A stretch of 36,194 nucleotides of DNA, from the NCBI RefSeq assembly GCF_000311745.1, contig NZ_HE978531.1:973579-1009772 (forward strand), in the 5' to 3' direction. The position numbers were made by a program, and so were the translations under genes. The notes beneath the pieces were generated by a model, which was given only the letters and a program-made list of their open reading frames with translations, made no database searches and was not told the DNA's origin. Shown here piece by piece: positions 8,301 through 15,889 of the stretch (its first letter is position 1; every line of letters starts with the position of its first letter). This DNA is from Anaerococcus obesiensis ph10. Its GTDB lineage: Bacteria > Bacillota > Clostridia > Tissierellales > Peptoniphilaceae.

Positions 8301-11300
8301 CTGGTTTTTCTTGTTGCCACGCTTTAAGACTATATTTTGCTTTTATTTCTGTGTCTTTTTCGAATTTTCCTGTGATTTTTTTACCTTTTTCCCATTTTCT
8401 TGGATTGGTGTCCTCTTTTTCTCTCCATTCACTAAATTCGTAGCTGTGACTTACTTTGTTTTCTCCTGTTACTTCTATTCCTTCTGGATTTTTTGATGGA
8501 ATTGTTACTTCTACATTTTTTCTTACTCTGTAGTATTTCTTTGTTGGATCTTTTGCTTTGTCTGTTGGATCTACTGTTACTAGGATGTAATCTTTGTAGT
8601 CTTCTCCTGGAATTGTATCTGGATCTGGTACTTCTTTGATTGTATCTAATACTCTTACTGGTACGTCAACTAAGAATACTTCTCCTGTTTTGTAGATTAC
8701 TTTTATTGTTTGGTAATTTTTGTAAACTTTCTTTGTTGGATCTGTTGGATCTTCTATTTCTTTTTCTGGATCTAGAATTTCTTTGTCTACGTCTGGTTTT
8801 TTATCTTTTATTAGATAATAAGAGTCAATTTCCGCAACTTTTCCACTGTTTCCAATTTTTCCAGCTTTTATTTTTTGTTCATATTCTTCTAAACTTGGAT
8901 ATTTTCCTACATAAGTTGTAATCATTTCTGCACTTGGTGGATATACAATATCTTTTGGTGTTTTTGAATATCTTGCAGTAAGCACAGTTTCTTTTTCAAA
9001 GATATGACGATTTGGCATTTGGAAATTATCCTTATCTGCCAATGTATCCAAATCAGCAGTCCATTTTTCAAATGTCCAGTCATTTTCTCCTTCTGGATCA
9101 TTTTCTGGAATTTTTACTTGAGCTTTTGGATTTACATAATAAGTTTTTATTTGACTGTCTTTAGCCTTCTTTGTTGGAACTACATCAACTTTTACAAAAT
9201 CTTTCAAAAATTCGTCGTTTTGAACTATATTTGGTTTAGATTTACTATCCAATGCCCTATAAATATTTTTGTAAATTTCTACAGGAATATCAAAATCTTT
9301 GTAAGTATCATTTTTGAAATTAACCCTTACTTTAATTGAATCTTTATTAGGTTTAACATCACTTGGCTTATTATTGTAATCTTCGTTTTCTTTTACCTTA
9401 TCATAGATTGTATCTTCTTCTAAGACTTGGTAATCTTTATATTTTTCAAGTTTCATTAAGTCACTAATAGATTCTTCTATTTGGGCATTTGTTGGCATAA
9501 AGTCATTGATGAAGTTTCCGCCATCATCTTTTGATGATTCAAAAACTTTAATAGGTTTTACTTCTGGATATTTATCTTCTACAAAGTCAATTTCAAATTC
9601 ATAACTCTTTTTGATTTGAGTATTTTCATCAAGTAAACCTTTTAATTCTTTTCCATCTTCTCTTTTTCCACTCCATGAACCAATGTTGTAATTTTTGGCT
9701 GGAGTGATTTTTATACCATTTTTCTCTTCATCTGTTGGTACAGGAATATTTGAGAAATTCAAACCATCTATTACATCATAATAAATTTCTTTTATTTCCT
9801 TGCCATTTTCGTCTGTTCCAAATGAACCATTGTCAAGTGCCTTAAAGGTAACTCTGTGATAGCCCTTAGGTATTGGTGTCTTTGGATTTTTTGTTTTTAA
9901 AACTCTGACATCTTTATAATAGAAATTTATATCTTTTGTTTTTACTCCATTAATACCAAGTAATTCGTGAGTATCTTCGTTAATATCAAAGAATAATTGA
10001 GTTTGTGGAGGACTTACTAATTTGAAACCTCTTATTTTTCTATAGTTTACAGAATCAAAGTGCCTGTTTCCATTCAAAACTTCTTCAGGTTCTATTACAT
10101 TTTCAAATTTGTCCCCTTGACTTCCAACTGCTTCAAACTTATCTTGTCCATCTTTTGCTAGTAGATAATTTACTGTATATTTTCTATAACGATAAGGTCT
10201 GTAGTAGAAGTGGAATTGATTTTTAAATTCCAACTTTATTGGTTGTTGATTATCATCAGATTTTTTGTCATCATTTTCAGCTTGAACAACTTGGTTTTGA
10301 TAATAAGTATTTTTTCTCTCAGTTTCTTTTTTATAAGCTTCATATTCATTTTTTGTATCTTCATTTACATTTTTATTATCAAACTCATCATCATTAGCCA
10401 AGATGTATTCTTCACCTTGCATAACACCATAAGCTGTAGTGTTTGTTTTAACTCTTTGATTTTTTATTACGCCATCAACTAATTTTACTTCATTAAAATC
10501 TTTATCAAGCAAGTGATGGTATACTTTTACATCAACTAAACTATTTTTTGCCCAAATTGCTCTAAGATAAAGATCTGATGTAATTTCATTTCCAAAAGAA
10601 TAAAGTCTTGGTACTTCATATTTATCTTTATAAGAAGTATCTTCACTTCCATCTTCATTATAAGTTACAAGCTCCCAACCCAAGAAATCATAACCATCTC
10701 TTTGTGGTGTTGGTGGCGCTTTTATTGTCATTCTATTTGCTACATCAAATACTTGAACATTGCCTTCATTTTCAAATTTTTCAGGAAGCTTATATGGAAC
10801 TTTTCCAAATTCAGTTGATATTTTAATTCTTTCGCCATCTTTGTGAGTTGCAATATCATTTTGCCCAATAGAATCAATCTCTCCACCATTTGGATCAAAT
10901 TTTACCTTATAATTTTTGTCAGGTTCGCCCCATTTTGCATAAAGGACAACATCATAATTAGGCATATTAGCATCAGCATCATCTAGCTTAGACTTTAACT
11001 CTTTTATTTCATTTTGTATTTTAAATTTCTTTTCTTTGTCGTTTGAATTTTTTTCAAGTTCTTTATATTTTTCAGCAATTTGAGATTCAATCTTTTCAGA
11101 TTCTTTAATAGTATCCTTAATGAGCCTGCTACCTTGAGCATCCAATGCCCAACCCTTAAATACATAATTATCAGGAAGATTTTTAGGTTTATCAGCTTCA
11201 GTAAGCTTATATTCTTCATCAAGATTTAATTTTCTAAGAGGTATATCATAATATACATCAGATATAATCGCATCTTTACCATTTGAAAATGTCTTTCCAG

Positions 11301-13527
11301 AAAAATCAGCATGTGCATTTACATCTGATGGATCTTTATCAAGATATAGTGTATATTTTTCACGTTCATAAGTAAATGCAAAGCGGTATTTATCAATATC
11401 CTTGAAAGGAACTCCATTAATTCCATTTTGACCAATAGGATCAAAGAAGGACTTTTCATCCTCTGGTCTTTCTTTCTCATATTCATCTAATTCATTTTTA
11501 AGTTCATCAAAAGTTAATTTTGAAAGATTTTCCGTATAACCTTCTTTTTCTGCATCTTCAACAGGATTAATTGACTCATATTTAGGTGTAAATCCTACAA
11601 TGCCTGGAGAAGGATATGGGTATGGAACATTTGTGTCAATTTTTGTATATGACATATCTGGATTATAGTGGAGCTTGCCGTCAAAGCCCTCAAACAAATA
11701 TTCCATATAGTAGATAGCAAATTGGAACTCTGCACTTTCACAAGGTCCAAGAGAAATTGTTCTTTCAGGTAATTTTTCTCCTGTTGAAATTGAGTGAGTT
11801 GCAGGTCTTACCGCTGGATCTAATTCTGTAAAATCTTTATCTATAAAATCCTTTGATGTTAGCCAGTATGGTGGAGTATCAAGATATAAACCTTGATCTA
11901 AATTTCCATTATTTTCTGAATTTAATTGCCATCCTATAAAACTATGATTTGGAGCAAAGTCAATTCCGCCTTTTTCTATAAGCCACATATCATTAGGCCA
12001 TTTTGTCATTCTCTCGCCAAATTTTGCTGTAAATTTATATGGTTTGTTCACTTCTTTTGTAGAATCATATTTTCTTCCATCAGGAAGTACCATTTTTGCT
12101 TCTTTAGCTGGAAAACCAGCATCAGGTTCATCAATACAGAATTTTTCAAATAGCATTGTATATGTTTGACGATCATAGTAAATGTTATAGGTAGTTGAGC
12201 TATCAGAATGAACTTTTTTTACAAGAACTTCACTTGTTCCATCATCATTTTTAACATTTTCTGTGTTTTCTTCTTTTATTTTTTTTGTATTTCTAACATA
12301 ATATTTATTAAGTTCTTTTTCTTTTCCCTTTTCTGTAAGATCTTTTTCTATTTCAGGGAATTTGAAACCTTCTGGTAACATTTTATCTAAATCTGGGCGA
12401 GAGTTTGTTTTCGCATCTTTTATTACTTTTGCTCCAATAAAATCATAGCCATCAGATTCAGCTTTTTGAGTCCAAAATTGAATCTTATAATCTGCTTTTG
12501 GTTTTTCATCCCATACTGCAGTAAAGATGATGTTTTCTGCTGGCATTGCCTCTTTTAGACCATCTGGATAATTTTTCATGTCTATAAGATCGCCTTTTTC
12601 TATTTTTTTGCCATCAGAAGTTTCTAAATCTATATTAGACTTCCATCCTTTAAATATAGACGTACTTTTTGTTGGTTTGTAATCAAAATATGGAATAGTT
12701 TGACCATAATATAAGGTCATATTTGGTACATAAGATCCACCATCAGAATCAAAATCTACTTGGAAAGTTTTTCTATTGTAGTGATAAATTAATGGAGTTT
12801 CACTTGCATTTTCTGGAACTGTTACCTCAAGATTGTTTTGTTCTGGTTCAAATCCTTTTGCATACTTTTCACTATCTTTTTCATTTAATTCTGGAATTTT
12901 AAATTTATCTCCAGTTTTTGCCTTATATTCTCTGATTAATGGTTTTTCTCCATCTTTTGGATCTTCATATTTTTCATGATCATATAAGTTTTGGAAAAGA
13001 TATTTTACTTTAATTTTTCCTTCTTTTGGTTCATATTTATAATCATGATTTCCATAAAACAAAAAGCTCGCTTTTTTTGTATCTTCGGCATTCTTTTTTA
13101 CAAAATCATAAGTAACATCATAGGAATCAATGCCATTTGGTTTGTCGTAGCCTTTTATTTCAGGCAAGTTTATAGTTTTTTCAACATTTTTCTTTTCTTC
13201 TGGGCTTGCATTTTCTCCTACGCTTGCTATGTATGGTTGAAAAATTATTTTGTCCTTATCTAAACCATTTTCTTTTACACCAATTTTGTAATCCCACCTA
13301 TAAGTGTAAATGTCAGGATATTTTGGATTTTCTAATTGTTCTTCAATATCCTTGCTTTCATCAAGCTCAGTAGGTTTTTTTACAATTGATTCATTTATCT
13401 TGTCGATATAAATATCATCGCTATCGTCATCACGTTTTGTATACGACGCCAAAGCTATATTTGTACCGAGCAAAATAATAGCTAGTAATAGTGTTAAAAT
13501 AATTTTTTTATTCTTTTTACTTTTCAC
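5311..13527 (-). CDS. Giant sortase-anchored InlB-repeat surface protein
   Basis: This 2738-residue protein starts with GTG (13525-13527), placed 7 nt after a perfect GGAGGT. A signal peptide (KSKKNKK, hydrophobic core, ALASY) precedes an acidic segment. Residues to about 1100 hold Listeria-Bacteroides/InlB B-repeat-like modules (FDSDGGSYVP...FKGW, LYAKWGEPDKNYKVKFDPNGG, YDFLGWE). The second half is modular: a Rib-like unit (MITTYVGKYP ... VIYKTGEVFLVDVPV) followed by five units of 65-80 residues with the pattern YVxVxF...YYVNP...GYxFxxWDxD...ITAxF. That six-module block of 564 residues occurs twice in tandem, with a more diverged relative upstream. A Pro/Ser/Lys-rich wall spanner ends in MPKTG, a hydrophobic helix and KKKNK, a sortase A signal with Met for Leu. 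It is probably an adhesin or biofilm protein; the ligand is unknown. Confidence 0.88.
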   Translation of the reverse strand: MKSKKNKKIILTLLLAIILLGTNIALASYTKRDDDSDDIYIDKINESIVKKPTELDESKDIEEQLENPKYPDIYTYRWDYKIGVKENGLDKDKIIFQPYIASVGENASPEEKKNVEKTINLPEIKGYDKPNGIDSYDVTYDFVKKNAEDTKKASFLFYGNHDYKYEPKEGKIKVKYLFQNLYDHEKYEDPKDGEKPLIREYKAKTGDKFKIPELNEKDSEKYAKGFEPEQNNLEVTVPENASETPLIYHYNRKTFQVDFDSDGGSYVPNMTLYYGQTIPYFDYKPTKSTSIFKGWKSNIDLETSDGKKIEKGDLIDMKNYPDGLKEAMPAENIIFTAVWDEKPKADYKIQFWTQKAESDGYDFIGAKVIKDAKTNSRPDLDKMLPEGFKFPEIEKDLTEKGKEKELNKYYVRNTKKIKEENTENVKNDDGTSEVLVKKVHSDSSTTYNIYYDRQTYTMLFEKFCIDEPDAGFPAKEAKMVLPDGRKYDSTKEVNKPYKFTAKFGERMTKWPNDMWLIEKGGIDFAPNHSFIGWQLNSENNGNLDQGLYLDTPPYWLTSKDFIDKDFTELDPAVRPATHSISTGEKLPERTISLGPCESAEFQFAIYYMEYLFEGFDGKLHYNPDMSYTKIDTNVPYPYPSPGIVGFTPKYESINPVEDAEKEGYTENLSKLTFDELKNELDEYEKERPEDEKSFFDPIGQNGINGVPFKDIDKYRFAFTYEREKYTLYLDKDPSDVNAHADFSGKTFSNGKDAIISDVYYDIPLRKLNLDEEYKLTEADKPKNLPDNYVFKGWALDAQGSRLIKDTIKESEKIESQIAEKYKELEKNSNDKEKKFKIQNEIKELKSKLDDADANMPNYDVVLYAKWGEPDKNYKVKFDPNGGEIDSIGQNDIATHKDGERIKISTEFGKVPYKLPEKFENEGNVQVFDVANRMTIKAPPTPQRDGYDFLGWELVTYNEDGSEDTSYKDKYEVPRLYSFGNEITSDLYLRAIWAKNSLVDVKVYHHLLDKDFNEVKLVDGVIKNQRVKTNTTAYGVMQGEEYILANDDEFDNKNVNEDTKNEYEAYKKETERKNTYYQNQVVQAENDDKKSDDNQQPIKLEFKNQFHFYYRPYRYRKYTVNYLLAKDGQDKFEAVGSQGDKFENVIEPEEVLNGNRHFDSVNYRKIRGFKLVSPPQTQLFFDINEDTHELLGINGVKTKDINFYYKDVRVLKTKNPKTPIPKGYHRVTFKALDNGSFGTDENGKEIKEIYYDVIDGLNFSNIPVPTDEEKNGIKITPAKNYNIGSWSGKREDGKELKGLLDENTQIKKSYEFEIDFVEDKYPEVKPIKVFESSKDDGGNFINDFMPTNAQIEESISDLMKLEKYKDYQVLEEDTIYDKVKENEDYNNKPSDVKPNKDSIKVRVNFKNDTYKDFDIPVEIYKNIYRALDSKSKPNIVQNDEFLKDFVKVDVVPTKKAKDSQIKTYYVNPKAQVKIPENDPEGENDWTFEKWTADLDTLADKDNFQMPNRHIFEKETVLTARYSKTPKDIVYPPSAEMITTYVGKYPSLEEYEQKIKAGKIGNSGKVAEIDSYYLIKDKKPDVDKEILDPEKEIEDPTDPTKKVYKNYQTIKVIYKTGEVFLVDVPVRVLDTIKEVPDPDTIPGEDYKDYILVTVDPTDKAKDPTKKYYRVRKNVEVTIPSKNPEGIEVTGENKVSHSYEFSEWREKEDTNPRKWEKGKKITGKFEKDTEIKAKYSLKAWQQEKPEKNIIPNDPDNPQKKPKGYVSVKFTSDEGLTLSGIQEYFVKKNLEITLKDIKWAQIEEKVGYKFDKWDKEEDLEIKEEDIVVNATSIPLKDVIPKKDGEEQPKGYVKVDFKTDGNGTLEGETTYYVNPTKEVKLKVPETKAKIGYQFKEWDKDATKPTKYEKDTTITAKFKVLDDVSETPIKDYVKVIFQIKGEGGKIKEGEVETYYVNPEKKVIVTSPKLETEIGYKFKGWDKDTSKLTQYTEKETIITGTFEKIADIIPEIDEDGKPNDKPKGYVEVIFEKGKHGVLEGITKYYVNPTAGKKLKEIKHPEIKANNGYEKYGWDKDENTEITKKIIVTARYSKELTPLAQEPSAEMITTYVGKYPELKDYKAAIKAGEIGKTGKFAEIEAYEIVEGKEPDVSKEILDADTKIEDPEDPTKKVYKNYQTIKVIYKTGEVFLVDVPVKVLDTIKEVPDPDTNPGEDYKDYILITVDPTDKAKDPTKKYYRVRKNVEVTIPANNPEGIEKAGLNGEEHQFDFIRWEENLDKNQRKWNKGNNIIAKFEKDTEIIAKYSLKAWQIEETKKNIIPDPEEIPDGYVSVTFTNDNGLYLEGTQNYAVKKNVNVKLSDLKWPNIGEHLGYEFVSWDQEKTLEIKDQDIVVKASSKAIDDVIPNDGNHEKPKDYVKVDFKTDGHGSLSGQLSYFVNPTKEVTLNIPEASPNTGYEFGAWDHDASMPSVYRVDTTITAYFNELNDVSTEPVEGYVEVSFVTQGEGGSIMDGQITKFYVNPEKEVILPPPSLNVEIGYLFNGWDFDTIQFVQYKENKVVTGTFAKLPDIIPEVDGDGNINDKPHGYVEVIFEKGDHGDLEGITKYYVNPKAGKTLAEIAHPKIVAKTDYKVKGWDTDDKTVINNNIIVTALYEKIEKADPKPQEPTNPPQPSKPSSTEPSKEKPSSSNEKDKDKDGKLQKVSGDDKKGSNVGGTKMPKTGIESNLGFYLSTIGLSTIGLFILKKKNK
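5570..8955 (-). repeat. Tandem 1692-bp intragenic duplication in the surface protein gene
   Basis: Two in-frame copies meet near 7261, offset by exactly 1692 bp (564 codons): about 7262-8955 (N-terminal copy) and 5570-7261 (C-terminal copy). The stretches 6828-7065 and 8515-8757 are almost identical in DNA. The rest of the copies has diverged clearly at protein level while keeping the same module order. Confidence 0.85.
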
Positions 13528-13565
13528 TAAAAATACCTCCTTTTTTTTACTATATTATTACTTCA

Positions 13566-13571
13566 ATTATA
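13566..13571 (-). promoter_or_regulatory. -10 box of the giant surface protein gene
   Basis: TATAAT on the minus strand, 38 bp upstream of the GTG. The -35 position (about 13589-13594, TTTTAT) is weak, which is typical of activator-dependent promoters. A WalR-type box lies immediately upstream. Confidence 0.5.
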
Positions 13572-13599
13572 TACTAATAATCAATGAAATAAAAGTCTT

Positions 13600-13616
13600 T
13601 TTACAAAACATTTACA
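13600..13616 (-). promoter_or_regulatory. WalR-type operator upstream of the giant surface protein gene
   Basis: On the minus strand the sequence is TGTAAA-TGTTT-TGTAAA, an exact match to TGTWAH-N5-TGTWAH. It ends a few bases from the presumed -35, the usual place for an activator of the OmpR/PhoB type. Regulation by WalR is inferred. Confidence 0.55.
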
Positions 13617-13634
13617 TATTTGCGAAAAAGATTA

Positions 13635-13677
13635 CCTAAAAAAATCAGCACAAGAATCAATATCCTTATGCTGATTT
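13635..13677 (-). terminator. Hairpin terminator upstream of the giant gene
   Basis: AAATCAGCA (13642-13650) pairs with TGCTGATTT (13669-13677), extended by AAG/CTT across one mismatch. On the minus strand a T7 run follows. It would stop transcripts coming from pfp after they cross the palindromic region. Confidence 0.7.
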
Positions 13678-13768
13678 ATTTTTATAAATTTACAGAGCGT
13701 AGACAAAGTATGAATTTATATAATATTTTATTTTAAAATAAAAATTAAGCTACGTACCATCTCGACTA

Positions 13769-13910
13769 GATTATTGTGCCTTGATTTGGCACAATAATCC
13801 CTAAAACTAAGTGCGAAAGCACGAGAAAGTTTGCGAAGCAAACGTGTTTTAGTGTGAGTGAAACGAACGCATGGAGAGATCTCATGAGATTTCTCGACTC
13901 ACTACGTTCG
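13769..13910. repeat. Cluster of palindromes / candidate structured intergenic element
   Basis: Part of the 425-bp gap between the giant gene and pfp. It holds a 12-bp perfect inverted repeat (GATTATTGTGCC at 13769 and its complement at 13788-13799). Next comes a three-way fold: outer stem CTAAAAC/GTTTTAG at 13801-13807 and 13846-13852, enclosing GTGC-GAAA-GCAC and GTTTGC-GAA-GCAAAC hairpins. After that lie the palindrome ATCTCATGAGAT and two crossing pairings (GTGAGT/ACTCAC and CGAACG/CGTTCG). It is visibly richer in G+C than its surroundings. It could be a MITE-like dispersed repeat or a structured RNA in the pfp 3' region. No open reading frame fits. Confidence 0.55.
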
Positions 13911-13952
13911 CTCGAAATGGGAAAATTTTTAGTTTGTCAACAGTCTGTTTAT

Positions 13953-15179
13953 TTAATTATTTTTTGTAAAATCTTCCAATCTTATATAATCAAAAATTCC
14001 ATCTGTAAATTCTTGGTCTATTTCTCCTTTTATTAATGGAAGAGTGTAATTTGTAATTTTTTCTTTTAAAATCTCTCGTGATTCTAGCCATTCTTGTGGG
14101 ATTTTTTTCTCTTTATTTGCTATATTTGATGGTTTTGTTGTAAAATATTTTACTTTGTAATCCTTAGAATTTTCTCTTTTTAATATTGGAACTAGATTTG
14201 TTTTTTCCTTCCCATATTTTATTGTCAAATATCCCAATTGGTAAGCCTCATCTGAATCGGTTTTTGAAATTAGAAAACTTGTTCTTTGGACAATATTTAA
14301 TTCAACCGAACGAGTTTTTACTTTTAATTTATCGTGAATATAATCTGAAATTTTTAAGCCAATGCCTGCAATTATTGGATGATTGAAGCCTTTATCAAAA
14401 GATTTTTGTTTTTCATTTAAAAGTTTTCCATCTTTGTCCATAAAGCCTTCTGAAACTGCTATTAGCAAATTATTATCTTCTTCGAATTTTTCTTTAATTT
14501 CTTTTTCTATATCATCTAATAATTTTTTATCTTCTGGAAGATAGACTAAATTTACTATATCTTTTTTTCTTTTATAATTTGCAAGATAAGAAGTTGCTGT
14601 AAGCCAGCCTGCATTTCTTCCCATAATTTCCACAAAGGTAACTGATTTTATTGGATATATATCGCAATCAAGCCTAATTTGTCTTAGGGCAGAATTTACA
14701 AATTTTGATGCAGATGCAAAGCCCGGCGAATGGTCCATTTCGCACAAATCATTATCAATTGTTTTTGGGCAACCAACCACATTTACCCAATCAATCTTAT
14801 TTTTTTCTATGTATGAATTGAGTTTCATAACTGTATCCATTGAATCATTTCCACCAATATATACAAAAGTTGAAATCTCATATTTTTTTAAATTTTCAAA
14901 GATTTTTTTATATTGCCAATCTTTCAAATCATCACTTAATTTAAAACGACAAGAACCAAGAATAGAAGAAGGTCTTTTTCTTAGCCTTTCGTTCGCCTTT
15001 TCTTTTTCAAACAAATCTTTGTCAACTATTTTAATATTTTCACTTAAAAGCCCTTCAATTCCATTTAAAGAAACAAATACATTTTCAAAATCAAAATCAA
15101 TCCCAGCTTGGATAGCACCAGCCAAAGAAGAATTAATAACAGCGGTGGGACCACCTGACTGACCAATTAAACAATTCAT
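13953..15179 (-). CDS. pfp: Pyrophosphate-dependent phosphofructokinase
   Basis: This 408-residue member of the phosphofructokinase family interconverts fructose 6-phosphate and fructose 1,6-bisphosphate. The phosphoryl-donor residues are of the PPi type: the GGxxS motif reads GGNDSMDT, with Asp112 where ATP enzymes have Gly, and the active-site motif is PKTIDND (138-144), with Lys139 where ATP enzymes have Gly. MGRNAGW (186-192) is the fructose-phosphate signature. Length suits the long PPi clade. Donor specificity is an inference from these two residues, though a well-established rule. The ATG follows AAGGGGGA. It is monocistronic, separated from the rnhA unit by a terminator. Confidence 0.87.
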   Translation of the reverse strand: MNCLIGQSGGPTAVINSSLAGAIQAGIDFDFENVFVSLNGIEGLLSENIKIVDKDLFEKEKANERLRKRPSSILGSCRFKLSDDLKDWQYKKIFENLKKYEISTFVYIGGNDSMDTVMKLNSYIEKNKIDWVNVVGCPKTIDNDLCEMDHSPGFASASKFVNSALRQIRLDCDIYPIKSVTFVEIMGRNAGWLTATSYLANYKRKKDIVNLVYLPEDKKLLDDIEKEIKEKFEEDNNLLIAVSEGFMDKDGKLLNEKQKSFDKGFNHPIIAGIGLKISDYIHDKLKVKTRSVELNIVQRTSFLISKTDSDEAYQLGYLTIKYGKEKTNLVPILKRENSKDYKVKYFTTKPSNIANKEKKIPQEWLESREILKEKITNYTLPLIKGEIDQEFTDGIFDYIRLEDFTKNN

Positions 15180-15208
15180 ATATCCCCCTTAAATTTTTAT
15201 CCTTATAT

Positions 15209-15236
15209 ATAGTACCATTTTATTTAGAAATTTTAA
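15209..15236 (-). promoter_or_regulatory. Possible promoter of pfp
   Basis: On the minus strand TTAAAA, 16-bp spacer, TACTAT preceded by TGG (extended -10), about 30 bp upstream of the pfp start codon. Tentative. Confidence 0.35.
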
Positions 15237-15248
15237 GGCAAAAATAAA

Positions 15249-15274
15249 ACAGAAAAGCTTTTTAACTTTTCTGT
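15249..15274 (-). terminator. Terminator of the phosphatase-deoC-amylase-rnhA operon
   Basis: Nine-bp stem ACAGAAAAG / CTTTTCTGT, followed on the minus strand by TTTATTTTT, 29 bp after the rnhA stop codon. Confidence 0.8.
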
Positions 15275-15302
15275 CTATCTTAATTTATTATAAATTTTAT
15301 CC

Positions 15303-15884
15303 TTATATCCCCAAGGATTTTTTTGCCAAGGCGTCTGCCATGTCGTTGTATTTGTCGTTTGAGTGCGCCTTTACTTTTATAAAATGAACATCAATTTTTT
15401 CTTTTGCTTTTTGGAAAAATTCGTAGTATCTTTGGGTAAGTTCGTTATTTCTTTTCCACTCTCCTTTTGCCCAAGATTCTATGCCTTGATAATCGTAGTG
15501 GATATAGATTGTTTTTTTGCCTTCAGAAATCGCCTTGTTGATTGCTCCTACACTTGCCTTTACTTCTCCTGCAACATTTCTGTGGATATGAAATTCATCA
15601 TCAAAATCTTTATAAATTTCTTCGATTTTTTCGTCTGTTATGTAGACTATTCCTACTCCGTATTTTTTATCTTTTTTGGAATAAGAACCATCAATGTAGG
15701 CTATTACTGAATCTTTATCTGCTTTTATTTCAATATTTTTATCTTCCAAAAAATCTTCTGCATCTTCTTTTTTCTTAAAAGACTTGTAAACTGCTCCCTT
15801 GTAACCTTTTACTTCTTTTAAACACAAATCCCAGGATGTGTATATCCCAGGATTTCTGCCTTTTTTTACTGCGTAATATTTCAT
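15303..15884 (-). CDS. rnhA: Ribonuclease HI with N-terminal viroplasmin domain
   Basis: I start this gene at the ATG complementary to 15882-15884 (193 residues), 5 nt after the amylase stop, rather than at an earlier in-frame start inside the amylase gene. An N-terminal hybrid-binding viroplasmin domain (KYYAVKKGRNPGIYTSWDLC, GAVYKSFKKKEDAEDFL) is followed by an RNase H fold with the acidic catalytic set: Asp in AYIDGS, Glu in VAGEVKA, Asp in HYDYQG and Asp in NDMADALAK. The enzyme cuts the RNA strand of RNA-DNA hybrids such as R-loops and primers. AAAGGAAAA within the end of the amylase gene serves as ribosome binding site, so translation is coupled. Confidence 0.88.
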   Translation of the reverse strand: MKYYAVKKGRNPGIYTSWDLCLKEVKGYKGAVYKSFKKKEDAEDFLEDKNIEIKADKDSVIAYIDGSYSKKDKKYGVGIVYITDEKIEEIYKDFDDEFHIHRNVAGEVKASVGAINKAISEGKKTIYIHYDYQGIESWAKGEWKRNNELTQRYYEFFQKAKEKIDVHFIKVKAHSNDKYNDMADALAKKSLGI

Positions 15885-15889
15885 TTGTT

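Noticed and set aside
5384-13263. Many plus-strand open frames of 60-111 codons inside the giant surface protein gene
   Set aside because: They are antisense shadows, rich in Leu/Phe/Ile from the AT-rich opposite strand, without ribosome binding sites. The copies at 6948 and 8640 look alike only because the gene is duplicated.
13854-14036. 60-codon plus-strand frame across the palindromic element and the pfp 3' end
   Set aside because: It overlaps palindromes and the pfp coding end on the other strand, with no ribosome binding site or homologous pattern.
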